From: Gammaproteobacteria bacterium
GTDB lineage: Bacteria > Pseudomonadota > Gammaproteobacteria > Pseudomonadales > Pseudohongiellaceae
Direction: 5' to 3'
Assembly (NCBI GenBank): GCA_018401885.1
Contig: JAGYKB010000008.1
Span: 1 to 64,000, forward strand
Length of the DNA stretch: 64,000 nt
Positions within the stretch are counted from its first letter, which is position 1. The number at the start of each line of letters is the position of its first letter. The notes below the pieces were generated by a model that did no database searches, was not told the DNA's origin, and worked only from the letters and a program-made list of their open reading frames with translations. Below, piece after piece: positions 1-9,104 of the stretch. Position numbers and translations under genes: made by a program.

Positions 1-70
1 AAAGAGTTGTACACCATTTGCATTGACTTGCAATTTTTGCTGTTATGAATGTGACAGTTTTATGAATTGA

Positions 71-2062
71 GTGAGTCAATGCAACATCAAAGTGTTAAAG
101 GCGGCTTATGAGCCAGTCGAGAGAACAAAGAGGGTGAGCGCTCGCAAGGTGAAGCGCCATGGGATCCATGCACTGTGGCTGCTCGCATTTACTTGGCCCG
201 CTCTATGGTCAGTGCTTGGCATGGGCGCCAGCCCACTTTGGCTTGCCTCTAGCTTGTTATTAGCTGGACTCTTCGCGTTTGTTGGCTTTCGAGGGCGCTT
301 AAACCACTGGCATGGACGGATTGGGCTGAGCGCTTTAGGCTTTATCGTAATTATCCTTAATTGGCTTCTGGCGGTCTCTTACTATACTCAGGGTACAGGA
401 TTTAATGATCAACTCTTCTTTCATGTAACACCGACTAGCCTGGGCGTTGCTTGGGGAACGAATCGGTTGCAGATGATTAGCCAGTTTACCGCCCTTGCGT
501 TTGTACCGGTGCTAATCTGGGTTCTGTCGAGGCCAACTGCTACTGCCCCTGTATCTAGCAATCCTGTTCCGCAGAGTAAGGGGGCATCAGTGCACGGTTC
601 GGCCACGATCTCTCTGTTTCTTGGTGCTGCGGTAGTGCTCTCTTATCCAGTCCTTAATCTTGCTAGCTATTTTGTCGACCGCGCAGCATATTCGACAGCG
701 CCGCAGCGAGTAAGCACCGAGTTCATTCCAGTTGAGGGCGCTAGGCCAAAAAATATTATCCTTATCTATGCGGAATCTCTGGAGGCAACTTATTTCGATA
801 CGAGTCTTTTTGATGAGGATCTCCTGCCCGAGTTAAGCGAACTGAAGGAGCGTGCCAAGGTTTATACCGATGTCAGGCAAAGGCCGGGAACAGGCTGGAC
901 AATAGCAGGCATGGTCGCTAGCCAGTGCGGCTTCTCGGTTCAAGTCAATACGCCGTTTAGCGGCAATACGCGATTAGCGGCGAGCGAACGGCCTTATGAC
1001 TCGGCGAAATGTTTAGGGGATGTGGCCAAAGAGTTAGGCTATCAGACTCTCGCAATGGGTGGCGCTAATAGCGCGTTTGCGGGCAAAGGCAATTTTCTGC
1101 GCGCCCATGGATTTGATCGAGTGTGGGGTAGAGAGGAAATAATTTCACAAAGTTCAGTGCCGCTCGAACTCTCACCTTGGGGTGTTCACGACGACGATCT
1201 TTTTAATCTCGCTTTAACAGAAATTGTAAAGCTTGAGGCAAATGCGGAACCCTACCTTGTCTCCCTGCTAACGCTCGATACACATCATCCCGATGGCTAT
1301 CCCGCCCCGAGCTGCGCGCAGTTTCCGAGTGAAAACCCGATGGATACTGCGCTGTCATGCACTGATTCGCAAATTAGCGCTTTCATAGAGTCGCTCGGTA
1401 AGGTTGTTGATATGGACAACACTGTGGTGGCTGTGTTCTCGGATCACCTTGCCATGCGCAATAGCCACTGGTCGCAATTGGCCGCGAATCCGTTTAAGCG
1501 GCGTCTTTTATTTATGGTGCTCAACGGGGAAGTGGCCGCGGAAATAGACACGCCGATCTCGCACTATGAAATTGGCCCGACTCTGCTTGTCGAAGCGAAT
1601 GCTGTGTCGTCGATCAATATAGGATTCGGTAGGAGCGAAGAGTCGCTGCGGGCAGAGGCAGTAAGCTCACGCTATTTTCAGCGAGCGCTGTATGCGGAGG
1701 AAACGCTGGACCTAAACCTATTTAGAGACAAGCTAACCGTCGATGAGGATGACTTACGCATAACCTTGGGCGACTCAGACTTCTACATCACAGAAGACGG
1801 CGGGCCTTTTGTGTATGGGGTCTATATGCTTGTATTCGATGATGAGGGGCAGTATCTCGATGTGCTGTATGCAAGGAGTCTCGATGACGTCATGCCTCAG
1901 ATGCGTGGCAAGCTTGTCGCTTATTTTGTTCGCGAGACTCGCGAGAGCGATCAGATTTTTACCATTGGGCGTCTAAGTGAAGATCCAAATACAAGCCGCA
2001 GTTATTCCAAATTCGGCGCCCTTGAATTTACCCAAATTAGTCGTAGCGAGTTCAGCGACTAG
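71..2062 (+). CDS. opgB: OpgB/MdoB-like phosphoglycerol transferase
   Basis: Predicted inner-membrane enzyme of the LTA-synthase-like sulfatase fold; OpgB moves phosphoglycerol from phosphatidylglycerol onto periplasmic glucans. Hydrophobic segments lie between about residues 33 and 200, followed by a periplasmic catalytic domain. Visible motifs are NIILIYAESLEATYFD near residue 229 (metal-binding Glu), TGWTIAGMVASQCG near 274 (expected Thr nucleophile) and VFSDHLAMRN near 457 (Asp-His metal ligands). Its 663 aa is shorter than E. coli OpgB (about 760). The start is GTG; no ATG precedes the first membrane segment. No opgG or opgH is in the window, so the glucan acceptor is inferred from family only. 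Confidence 0.75.
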   Translation: MSQCNIKVLKAAYEPVERTKRVSARKVKRHGIHALWLLAFTWPALWSVLGMGASPLWLASSLLLAGLFAFVGFRGRLNHWHGRIGLSALGFIVIILNWLLAVSYYTQGTGFNDQLFFHVTPTSLGVAWGTNRLQMISQFTALAFVPVLIWVLSRPTATAPVSSNPVPQSKGASVHGSATISLFLGAAVVLSYPVLNLASYFVDRAAYSTAPQRVSTEFIPVEGARPKNIILIYAESLEATYFDTSLFDEDLLPELSELKERAKVYTDVRQRPGTGWTIAGMVASQCGFSVQVNTPFSGNTRLAASERPYDSAKCLGDVAKELGYQTLAMGGANSAFAGKGNFLRAHGFDRVWGREEIISQSSVPLELSPWGVHDDDLFNLALTEIVKLEANAEPYLVSLLTLDTHHPDGYPAPSCAQFPSENPMDTALSCTDSQISAFIESLGKVVDMDNTVVAVFSDHLAMRNSHWSQLAANPFKRRLLFMVLNGEVAAEIDTPISHYEIGPTLLVEANAVSSINIGFGRSEESLRAEAVSSRYFQRALYAEETLDLNLFRDKLTVDEDDLRITLGDSDFYITEDGGPFVYGVYMLVFDDEGQYLDVLYARSLDDVMPQMRGKLVAYFVRETRESDQIFTIGRLSEDPNTSRSYSKFGALEFTQISRSEFSD

Positions 2063-2135
2063 CCTGCTTGATTGTCAATCCTGTTAATGCGACCTTTAAC
2101 TCTCTACTTAGGCGGTGAATCGGAAGGGCATGAGG

Positions 2136-3530
2136 ATGCATGAGTTACAGGCTGATTATGTAGTCGTTGGCAGCGGCGCCGTGGGTATGGCATTTGCCGA
2201 TATCATTCTCACCGAATCCGACGCCACGGTGCTGATAGTAGATCGCTATGCGAAACCCGGTGGGCATTGGAATGTTGCCTATCCCTTTGTTGAATTGCAT
2301 CAGCCTGCGGCATTCTATGGTGTTAGTTCGAAGGAATTAAGCGGCGGGCGGTTGGAGCAGGGCGGTCTTAATAAAGGGCTCGGCGAACTCGCCACTGGTG
2401 CGCAGGTGAGCGCGTATTTCGACGACGTGATGCGTCATCAATTCCTGCCTACGGGGCGTGTTCAATATTATCCTTCTTGCGATTATCTTGGCGAGGGTCG
2501 GTTCGTATCAAAAATCAGCGGCGAGCAACATAGCGTAACCGCGCTCAAAAAGCTTGTTAACTGTACACACTTAAATACCGAAGTGCCTTCGACTCATATC
2601 CCCAATTTCAGCATCGCTGAAGGCGTGCGTTTCATGCCATTGAATGATCTACCCAAAGTCACCAAAGCGCCCTCAGGGTATGTTGTTATTGGCGCAGGTA
2701 AGACCGGCATTGACGCTTGCCTGTGGCTGCTGGGAAATGGGGTTAATCCCGATGCTATTACCTGGGTTGTGTCGCGTGATGCGTGGCTGCTCGATCGTCA
2801 AAATACCCAAATAGCCGATGAATTTTTCTTCGACACAATGGGCTCCTATGCCAATCAAATGGAAAGTCTTGCCGAGGCTGAGTCTGTTGATGATCTGTTT
2901 GAAAAGCTCGAAGAAACTGGCTACTTCTTGCGGATTCATCCTGATGTAAAACCGTCGATGTTTCATGCCGCCACCGTTTCAAAACCTGAAATCGAAGAGT
3001 TGAGGCGCATAAAAAATGTTGTTCGGCTTGGGCGAGTTAAGTCGATCAGTCGAGATCAGATCGTGCTCGACAAAGGTGTGATGCCGACCTCGCCTGAAGC
3101 AATTCACATAGACTGCTCGGCGAGTGCGCTGGCAAATATAAAGACTAAAACGATATTTAAAGGCAACACTATTACTCCGCAGATGGTGAGGCCCTATCAA
3201 CCTGTCTTCAGCGCCGCGTTTATCGCTCATATAGAGATAAGCTATGCAGACGACGACACTAAAAATCGGTTCTGTGCGCCGGTTCCTCTGCCTAATCACG
3301 ATACGGATTTTTTGCGTTTCACAGCGGTGTCTCTCGCCAATCAATACCAATGGAATACTGAGCCTGAGCTAAGAAGTTGGATCGCTAGCAACCGTCTCGA
3401 TGGCCCAAGTAAATTACTGCGAAACTTAAAGCCAGAGGAGAAAGAGAAAATGCAAATCGTGAAGAGGATTCAAGACAGTGTTCCTCGCGCCGCGGCGAAT
3501 CTGCAAAAACTTTTGCTCCAAGTGAATTAG
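2136..3530 (+). CDS. FAD/NAD(P)-binding flavoprotein, monooxygenase-like
   Basis: Two nucleotide-binding folds are visible: VVVGSGAVGMAFAD near the N-terminus followed by PGGHWN, as in flavin-dependent monooxygenases, and YVVIGAGKTGIDACLWLL near residue 190, suited to NAD(P)H. The substrate cannot be read from the sequence. I prefer the ATG at 2136 because GGAAGGG lies about eight bases upstream; the frame is open from a GTG at 2115 and another ATG lies at 2130. It is followed 90 bp later by a DUF2855 gene on the same strand, so the two may act together. No signal peptide is seen, so the protein is probably cytoplasmic. Confidence 0.7.
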   Translation: MHELQADYVVVGSGAVGMAFADIILTESDATVLIVDRYAKPGGHWNVAYPFVELHQPAAFYGVSSKELSGGRLEQGGLNKGLGELATGAQVSAYFDDVMRHQFLPTGRVQYYPSCDYLGEGRFVSKISGEQHSVTALKKLVNCTHLNTEVPSTHIPNFSIAEGVRFMPLNDLPKVTKAPSGYVVIGAGKTGIDACLWLLGNGVNPDAITWVVSRDAWLLDRQNTQIADEFFFDTMGSYANQMESLAEAESVDDLFEKLEETGYFLRIHPDVKPSMFHAATVSKPEIEELRRIKNVVRLGRVKSISRDQIVLDKGVMPTSPEAIHIDCSASALANIKTKTIFKGNTITPQMVRPYQPVFSAAFIAHIEISYADDDTKNRFCAPVPLPNHDTDFLRFTAVSLANQYQWNTEPELRSWIASNRLDGPSKLLRNLKPEEKEKMQIVKRIQDSVPRAAANLQKLLLQVN

Positions 3531-3622
3531 TCTGCTCGTATCGACGGTGTCACGCAGTTTCATACTAGTTAACGAATGAAGAATCGCTATTATCATAAGG
3601 TTTTATAGAGAATGGAGAGACC

Positions 3623-4723
3623 ATGTCCTTACAGTTACAGGTAAGCCGAACACAGTTAGCAAAACACAGGGTTGTCGAGCGAGTAGAGCAGGCACTGGGC
3701 GAAGGTGAGGTAAGGTTGACAGTCGAATATTTCGCCTTTACCGCTAATAATATTACCTATGGCGCTGCTGGCGATCGCCTAGGCTACTGGCAGTTTTTCC
3801 CGGTAGACAACGAGGTAGGGGAGGACTGGGGTGTTATTCCCGTCTGGGGTTTTGCCGATGTAAGCGAATCCAATTGTGCAGACCTGCCGGTAGGCGAGCG
3901 TGTCTATGGTTACTTCCCCCCTGCAACATCAGTGGTCATGCTGCCGGTAAATGTAAAGGCACATTCTTTCGTTGATGGCGCAGCGCATCGTCAGGCCTTG
4001 CCACCACTTTATAATCGTTATCAGCGTGTAAGTTTCGATGCTAGCTACAGTAAGGCAGGGGATGTTCCGCGCATGCTATTGTCTCCTTTGCACCTCACCT
4101 CCTATTGTATCTGGGATCATCTCAAACAGCAGAATTGGTTTGGTGCCGAGCAAATTATCATCGTCAGCGCGTCCTCGAAAACGAGCCTTGGCGTTGCTGT
4201 CGCTCTCGATCGAGATGGTGCTGCGCCCACGGTAGTAGGCCTTACCTCTCAGGCTAACAAACAATTTGTTGCGGATACCTCCCTTTACGCGACGACTATT
4301 GGTTATGATGAAATCGCCGCATCGCTCGAGATAAAGAGCGCAGTGATTGTCGATATGGCTGGCAATCCTAATGTGAGACATGCATTACAGGCGAGGTTGG
4401 GAGGTCAGCTACAGCATTACATTAGCGTAGGATTAACGCATTGGGATGAAGAAGCGAAGGGGAGTGAGAGTAATAGCAGTCTCGTGCCTATTAAGTCTCA
4501 GGAGATGTTCTTTGCGCCAACGTACATTCTCGAACGCATGAAAACGCTCGCGCCCGGCGAGTTCGAAACCAATTCTGCTAACTACCTAAAAGCTGCAACG
4601 GAGGCGACCTTCGGCTGGATGGAGGTGGTAGAACTCGGTGGCATCGAAGCGCTCGCCGAGCTCTATCCCCGTTTTGTTGAGGGCACGCTACCGCCTTCCG
4701 CAGGTTATGTCGTTAAACTTTAG
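3623..4723 (+). CDS. DUF2855 family protein
   Basis: A 366-aa protein that I place in DUF2855, a family distantly related to medium-chain dehydrogenases/reductases. The N-terminal half (LTVEYFAFTANNITYG, then VPVWGFADV and GERVYGYFPP) resembles the GroES-like fold of that superfamily. IIIVSASSKTSLGVAVAL near residue 175 sits where the cofactor-binding strand would be, but the classic GxGxxG is absent. The gene starts at ATG with GGAGAG a few bases upstream. It follows the flavoprotein gene and converges on the amidohydrolase gene with 36 bp between the stops. Function is unknown; a redox role is inference. Confidence 0.7.
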   Translation: MSLQLQVSRTQLAKHRVVERVEQALGEGEVRLTVEYFAFTANNITYGAAGDRLGYWQFFPVDNEVGEDWGVIPVWGFADVSESNCADLPVGERVYGYFPPATSVVMLPVNVKAHSFVDGAAHRQALPPLYNRYQRVSFDASYSKAGDVPRMLLSPLHLTSYCIWDHLKQQNWFGAEQIIIVSASSKTSLGVAVALDRDGAAPTVVGLTSQANKQFVADTSLYATTIGYDEIAASLEIKSAVIVDMAGNPNVRHALQARLGGQLQHYISVGLTHWDEEAKGSESNSSLVPIKSQEMFFAPTYILERMKTLAPGEFETNSANYLKAATEATFGWMEVVELGGIEALAELYPRFVEGTLPPSAGYVVKL

Positions 4724-4759
4724 GGTTGCGCGGCGACCAAGCGGCCGCCGTAATTTTGA

Positions 4760-7700
4760 TTATCTGATCGCACCTTGGGGCGTGTTCTGCCAATAGAAGG
4801 GGCGTAATGCAGTCGAGCCGGTGACTTGTTCGCTTAGATCACCAGCGCGATACAGGCGGCCATTAAGCATGATATGGCTGATTCGATCGGTATTGCGGAT
4901 GTCTTCGAGCGGATTTGCATCGATGATAACGAGGTCGGCGAGCTTGCCTGCCTCAAGCGATCCGATGTCGTTGTCCATGCCCAAATAGCGCGCCGGGTTG
5001 ATCGTCGCTGTAGCGAGGGCCTCCATCGGTGAGAATCCGCCTCGAGCAAAACTCCACATCTCCCAATGGCTAGCCAGCCCTTCTCGCTGCCCATGGGCGC
5101 CAATGTTTACCATGATGCCCGCTTCCATAAGGATCTTTGCGGCCGCAGCTGCGTCGTCGTCTCGGTAGTCCTCCTCCGGCGCGGTTACGCGGCGCACGGA
5201 GCGTGCTTGCAGCTGCGCCGGTGGAACAAAGTTGCTGAGGATGGGGTGTTTCCATACCTCGGTGTTTTGATAAAAATAATCTTCTGAGGTGAGGCCACCA
5301 TAGGTGACGACGAGGGTGGGCGTATAGCCCGCTCCCGACTGACGCCAGAACTGATGGACATCGTCATACATTTTAAGTGTTGGCACATTGTGCTCGATGC
5401 CGGTGATGCCATCTGCAATCATGCTCATGTCGAGCTGATAGAGAGAGCCACCTTCGGCCACGCTGATCAATCCTTCTTGACGAGCCGCTTCGATAACCTG
5501 TTGCCTTTGCTCTCTTCTTGGCTGGTTGTAATTTTTTACACTAATTGCACCCTGCGCCGCGAGCCTGCGAACGTGTGCTAACGCATCGTCGAGGCTATCG
5601 ATTGGCGCCCAGCTTGTGCTTTTTGCACCGTAGACTATCTCACCAGTGGAGAAGATGCGCGGGCCAAGAATACGACCTGCGCGAGCGTATTCGGCTGCTG
5701 CGAAGGCAGATTTCGCGCTGCTCGAGGGGTTGTGTACAGTGGTAACGCCAAGTGCTAAGTGCGCGAGTAGATTCCAATTTTGCTGCGGAATAATGTCGTC
5801 TCCCGCATACGGACCGTGGGCGTGGGCATCGACAATGCCTGGCATGATGGTTTTGCCCGCCAAATCGATTTCGGTATAGCCTGCAGGGACAGGGGAGTCG
5901 GGTGTTATCGATTCAATCCGGTTGCCATTAATCAACACGGTAGCGTTATTAACTACCGAGCGTTTTGAATCCATTGTAATGACGCGCGCGTTAGTCAGCG
6001 CCACTGCAGACTCAGGTTTGGCGTGAGCAACCTGCATGCTTAGGTTATTACCTGTGACGGGCGTTTCGTAGTCGTCACTCATGAGGGTATCGAGTTGCGC
6101 CGTTTTAAATTCAGCGCCTACCGACCAGCTAATCGCATCGCTGTCCGGCGACCACGCGATATAGGTCGCGCCAACCTTGCTTGCGCGGCGTACTGGAAAA
6201 GCGGGTTTAGCCGCGTCGAGATCGAGAGACGCACCAAACTGCGAACGTGCGGCGACGTGAAGCTGGAACTGATTGATAAACGCAACATAGTTTCCATCTG
6301 GTGAGAGACGCATTTCACTCGCAAACTCTGCCTCGGAAACGATGCGCTTATCGAGTCCTTCTCGATTAACCGACACGAGCTGTGTTACTGCAGTAGAGCT
6401 GCCGCGCCCCTCAGCGCTCTCATTGCGTTCCTGCAGATAAATTCTTTCATCCGGACCGAAATGTGGGTTGTTGCCACTGTCAGTCACGAAACTGAGCTGC
6501 TCGGAGGCGAGGTCGTAAAGATAGATGCCAGGCTTGTTGTCAAAATTGGGGTGAAGCAGATCGCTGCCTCGGCGCTTACGCAGTAGGAGTTCTGTTCCGT
6601 CCGCGTTGATCGCGAGATCGTCGTATTGCCCCTTAATAAGTACTATCTCTCGAGGTGCTCCGCCACGAGCGCGAACGCGATAAAGCGTGCTGAGCGTGTC
6701 GTCAGTCCAGCGCAGAAAGTAGATATAGGTGCCGTCTGGCGAGTAGATCGGAGAGTAATCGAAACCATCATGATCACCTCGCGTCAGGCGCTCGGGAGGA
6801 GACTCGCCACGCTTGATAAAAAGTTGTCCAAGCGATTCAAACACAACCGAGGCCCCATCGGGTGAAGGCTGTGGGTAGCGCACCATTTTCGTCGCAAATG
6901 TATCCGGGGCTACCTCGACAGTGCCGCGCAGAGGGGGATAAATTTGACGCGTATCTGCAACATGGAAAGGAATCTCTGTGGCCGTCTCTGAGGCAATATC
7001 GAGCTTAAATATCTTTCCTTTGGCCCAGAAGACGATGGCGTCTGAGCTCGGCGTCCATTCCATGGTTGGATAGAAGCCGTGTACGGCCCATGTCTCTTGC
7101 ATATCTGGATCGAGCTCTGCGTAAACCATGCGCTCCTCGCCTGTGGCGAGGTCCATGACAAATAGGCGTGATTCCGCGCGGACGCGTTTCACATAGGCAA
7201 GCTTGCTCCCATCAGGCGATGGCGTAGGGCGCACCGCGCCGCCTGGACCGCCTGCGACTGTCGTGATCTCGGTAGAGGCAAGATCAACTCGGCGAATCTG
7301 GAACAACTCGGTGTTGCTGTCTTCATGGTAGATAAACGTATTTCCCGGCGACACATTGCGCACGAAGTAGATCGCGTTGCCGTCCGGTGCGAAAGCTGGT
7401 TCTCCCTGTTCTTTCTGGAAGGCCTCACCCGGACGCGCGACAATACGCTGTCCCGCGATAGAGTCATCGCCCATGCTGTCATAAAGCCACACCTCGCCGG
7501 TACCTAGTGAACGCGAGGTAGTGAAGTGTTTGCGTGCAGCGATATAGCGGCCGTCAGGACTCCAGGTAGGGCTATTGAGTAGACGGAAGGACTCATGGGT
7601 TACCTGATGCATCACTCCACTTTCGAGGTCGAGCGTCCATATATTATCGCCACCGGTGCGATCGCTAGTGAACGCAATGCGACGGCCGTCGGGGCTATAC

Positions 7701-7981
7701 TGGGCCTGCATATCCCAAGCGAGACCGCTCGTCAGGGCAACCGCGTCTCCGCCCTCGATAGGCATTTGATAAATATCTCCGAGCAGGTCGAACAGCACCG
7801 ATTTTCCATCTGGGGAGACATCGATATTGAGCCAAGTACCTTCGGTGACATCGAGTTGAGCTGTCATGGATTGGGCGCCGAATGATGGGATGTTAACGTC
7901 CCATGCCTCTGCCGCCGTTGTGTTTCCGGCAAGTGCAGCGAGTCCTGTTGCTATAAACATAAGGCTAAATCTGGTTCTCAT
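4760..7981 (-). CDS. Secreted beta-propeller amidohydrolase
   Basis: A 1073-aa exported protein. The N-terminus MRTRFSLMFIATGLAALAG reads as a signal peptide. Residues of about 40-670 carry repeated TolB/WD40-like blades (SPDGKSVLFD, SPDGRRIAFTSDR, SPDGRYIAARKHF, SPDGTYIYFLR and others). The C-terminal third is an amidohydrolase: DARVITMDSKR-like entry strand, GKTIMPGIVDAHAHGPYAGD with the HxH metal motif, and GSLEAGKLADLVIID near the end. This architecture is seen in periplasmic peptidase/amidohydrolase-like proteins of marine bacteria; the substrate is unknown. ATG 7981 is chosen because AGGAG sits eight bases upstream; the frame also opens at a TTG at 7999. Confidence 0.85.
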   Translation of the reverse strand: MRTRFSLMFIATGLAALAGNTTAAEAWDVNIPSFGAQSMTAQLDVTEGTWLNIDVSPDGKSVLFDLLGDIYQMPIEGGDAVALTSGLAWDMQAQYSPDGRRIAFTSDRTGGDNIWTLDLESGVMHQVTHESFRLLNSPTWSPDGRYIAARKHFTTSRSLGTGEVWLYDSMGDDSIAGQRIVARPGEAFQKEQGEPAFAPDGNAIYFVRNVSPGNTFIYHEDSNTELFQIRRVDLASTEITTVAGGPGGAVRPTPSPDGSKLAYVKRVRAESRLFVMDLATGEERMVYAELDPDMQETWAVHGFYPTMEWTPSSDAIVFWAKGKIFKLDIASETATEIPFHVADTRQIYPPLRGTVEVAPDTFATKMVRYPQPSPDGASVVFESLGQLFIKRGESPPERLTRGDHDGFDYSPIYSPDGTYIYFLRWTDDTLSTLYRVRARGGAPREIVLIKGQYDDLAINADGTELLLRKRRGSDLLHPNFDNKPGIYLYDLASEQLSFVTDSGNNPHFGPDERIYLQERNESAEGRGSSTAVTQLVSVNREGLDKRIVSEAEFASEMRLSPDGNYVAFINQFQLHVAARSQFGASLDLDAAKPAFPVRRASKVGATYIAWSPDSDAISWSVGAEFKTAQLDTLMSDDYETPVTGNNLSMQVAHAKPESAVALTNARVITMDSKRSVVNNATVLINGNRIESITPDSPVPAGYTEIDLAGKTIMPGIVDAHAHGPYAGDDIIPQQNWNLLAHLALGVTTVHNPSSSAKSAFAAAEYARAGRILGPRIFSTGEIVYGAKSTSWAPIDSLDDALAHVRRLAAQGAISVKNYNQPRREQRQQVIEAARQEGLISVAEGGSLYQLDMSMIADGITGIEHNVPTLKMYDDVHQFWRQSGAGYTPTLVVTYGGLTSEDYFYQNTEVWKHPILSNFVPPAQLQARSVRRVTAPEEDYRDDDAAAAAKILMEAGIMVNIGAHGQREGLASHWEMWSFARGGFSPMEALATATINPARYLGMDNDIGSLEAGKLADLVIIDANPLEDIRNTDRISHIMLNGRLYRAGDLSEQVTGSTALRPFYWQNTPQGAIR

Positions 7982-7999
7982 CGGTGTTGCTCCTGACAA

Positions 8000-8204
8000 G
8001 AGAGTCTCTACCTGACAAGCATTAATGGCTTGGAGTTAGGACCGCGGGTCGAATTAGAAAGCCCATTGTGTGTGATGGGCACATGCGTTCGATTGTAGCT
8101 TCGCTTGCGCTCGGAAAGCGAATTTGGTGAATGCGCAGACATTGAGATATTCTCGGTCAGTTTCATAAAAAAAATAATTAATTTGCTTATAAGGAAACCA
8201 AGCC
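8000..8204. promoter_or_regulatory. Divergent intergenic region with two inverted repeats
   Basis: This gap separates the amidohydrolase gene (minus strand) from a small membrane-protein gene (plus strand). It holds GCCCAT-N8-ATGGGC at 8061-8080 and TTCGCTT-N9-AAGCGAA at 8100-8122. Neither is followed by a T-tract, so they are more likely operators or leader hairpins than terminators. AAGGAAA at 8191-8197 is the ribosome binding site for the GTG at 8205. Confidence 0.35.
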
Positions 8205-8597
8205 GTGGCTGTTAATAGAGAAAAGCTGTTGATTCTGTTTATGCTGGTTACAGGCGTTATGACGGCGCTCGTTGGCCTAGGGCTTTTGGCACCCGCGCAG
8301 GTTCAACAGGCAATGTTCGGTGCGCCATCGGATAATCCTCTGGCATTACTCCTTACGCGCGGATGGTCGGGCCTTGTTGGCTTGATGGGTATCCTGTTGA
8401 TCATTGGTGCGCGCAGACCGGCGCTGCGCACTTTCTGCCTTAATGTCTCCGGTGGCAGCAAGGCGATGTTTATTGCCATGGTTTTAATCTGGGGTCAGGC
8501 TTTTGTCCCAGAACTTGCAGGCGCACTCTTTATCGACGCGCTTGTGGTCTTGGTCGCTATCGCCAATCAGGTTCAACGCACACAACATCTAAACTAA
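8205..8597 (+). CDS. Small four-helix membrane protein, unknown function
   Basis: A 130-aa hydrophobic protein with about four predicted membrane segments (ILFMLVTGVMTALVGLG, then the segments around residues 50-70, 85-103 and 106-122). I do not recognise a family. The start is GTG with AAGGAAA seven bases upstream. It is followed 18 bp later by a methyltransferase-like membrane protein gene on the same strand, so the two are probably cotranscribed. No catalytic motif is visible. Confidence 0.6.
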   Translation: MAVNREKLLILFMLVTGVMTALVGLGLLAPAQVQQAMFGAPSDNPLALLLTRGWSGLVGLMGILLIIGARRPALRTFCLNVSGGSKAMFIAMVLIWGQAFVPELAGALFIDALVVLVAIANQVQRTQHLN

Positions 8598-8615
8598 CTA
8601 GCTGAGTAAACGTTC

Positions 8616-9068
8616 ATGAAAATGCCCTCCAGGCTTTACCCGCCTCATTATCTCTTGCTGAGCATACTGTCGATTGTTGGGATTGATTCATTCGTGCCGG
8701 TGCCGTTTGTTTCGAGCGCTATTTCATTAGTTGGCGGCTTACTTTTTTTATTGTCTGGAATTGTCCTTACAGCTTCGGCCGCTAGACTTTTTTCCAAGGC
8801 GAAAACCGGCATAGTGCCCTTTAGCGAATCAACAAAATTGGTTGTGAGCGGTGCCTACCGGTTCACTCGAAACCCGATGTATTTGGGAATGTTCTGTTTC
8901 CTCATCGGCGTCACACTTCTGGTCAATAATGTAATGGGATTGCTCGTGCTCCTGCTATTTTTCTTCATCATTAGGCAGCTATTTGTGCTGAAAGAAGAGG
9001 TGCAAATGCAAGAGACTTTTGGGGACGATTATGCCGAGTTCAAAGCCCGTATCAGACGCTGGATTTAA
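8616..9068 (+). CDS. Isoprenylcysteine carboxyl methyltransferase-like membrane protein
   Basis: A 150-aa membrane protein with the ICMT/PEMT family signature GAYRFTRNPMYLGMF near residues 77-91, a hydrophobic segment, and a C-terminal EEVQMQETFGDDYAEFKARIRRWI-type end (residues about 127-150) in which the conserved Glu and YxxY-like region bind S-adenosylmethionine. Bacterial members methylate small lipids or unknown acceptors rather than prenylated proteins. About four hydrophobic segments are visible. It follows the four-helix membrane protein gene and precedes the carboxylase gene by 36 bp; a single transcript is plausible. Confidence 0.8.
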   Translation: MKMPSRLYPPHYLLLSILSIVGIDSFVPVPFVSSAISLVGGLLFLLSGIVLTASAARLFSKAKTGIVPFSESTKLVVSGAYRFTRNPMYLGMFCFLIGVTLLVNNVMGLLVLLLFFFIIRQLFVLKEEVQMQETFGDDYAEFKARIRRWI

Positions 9069-9104
9069 TGAACTCAAATGCGTATTTAGCAAGAGAGAAT
9101 AACT

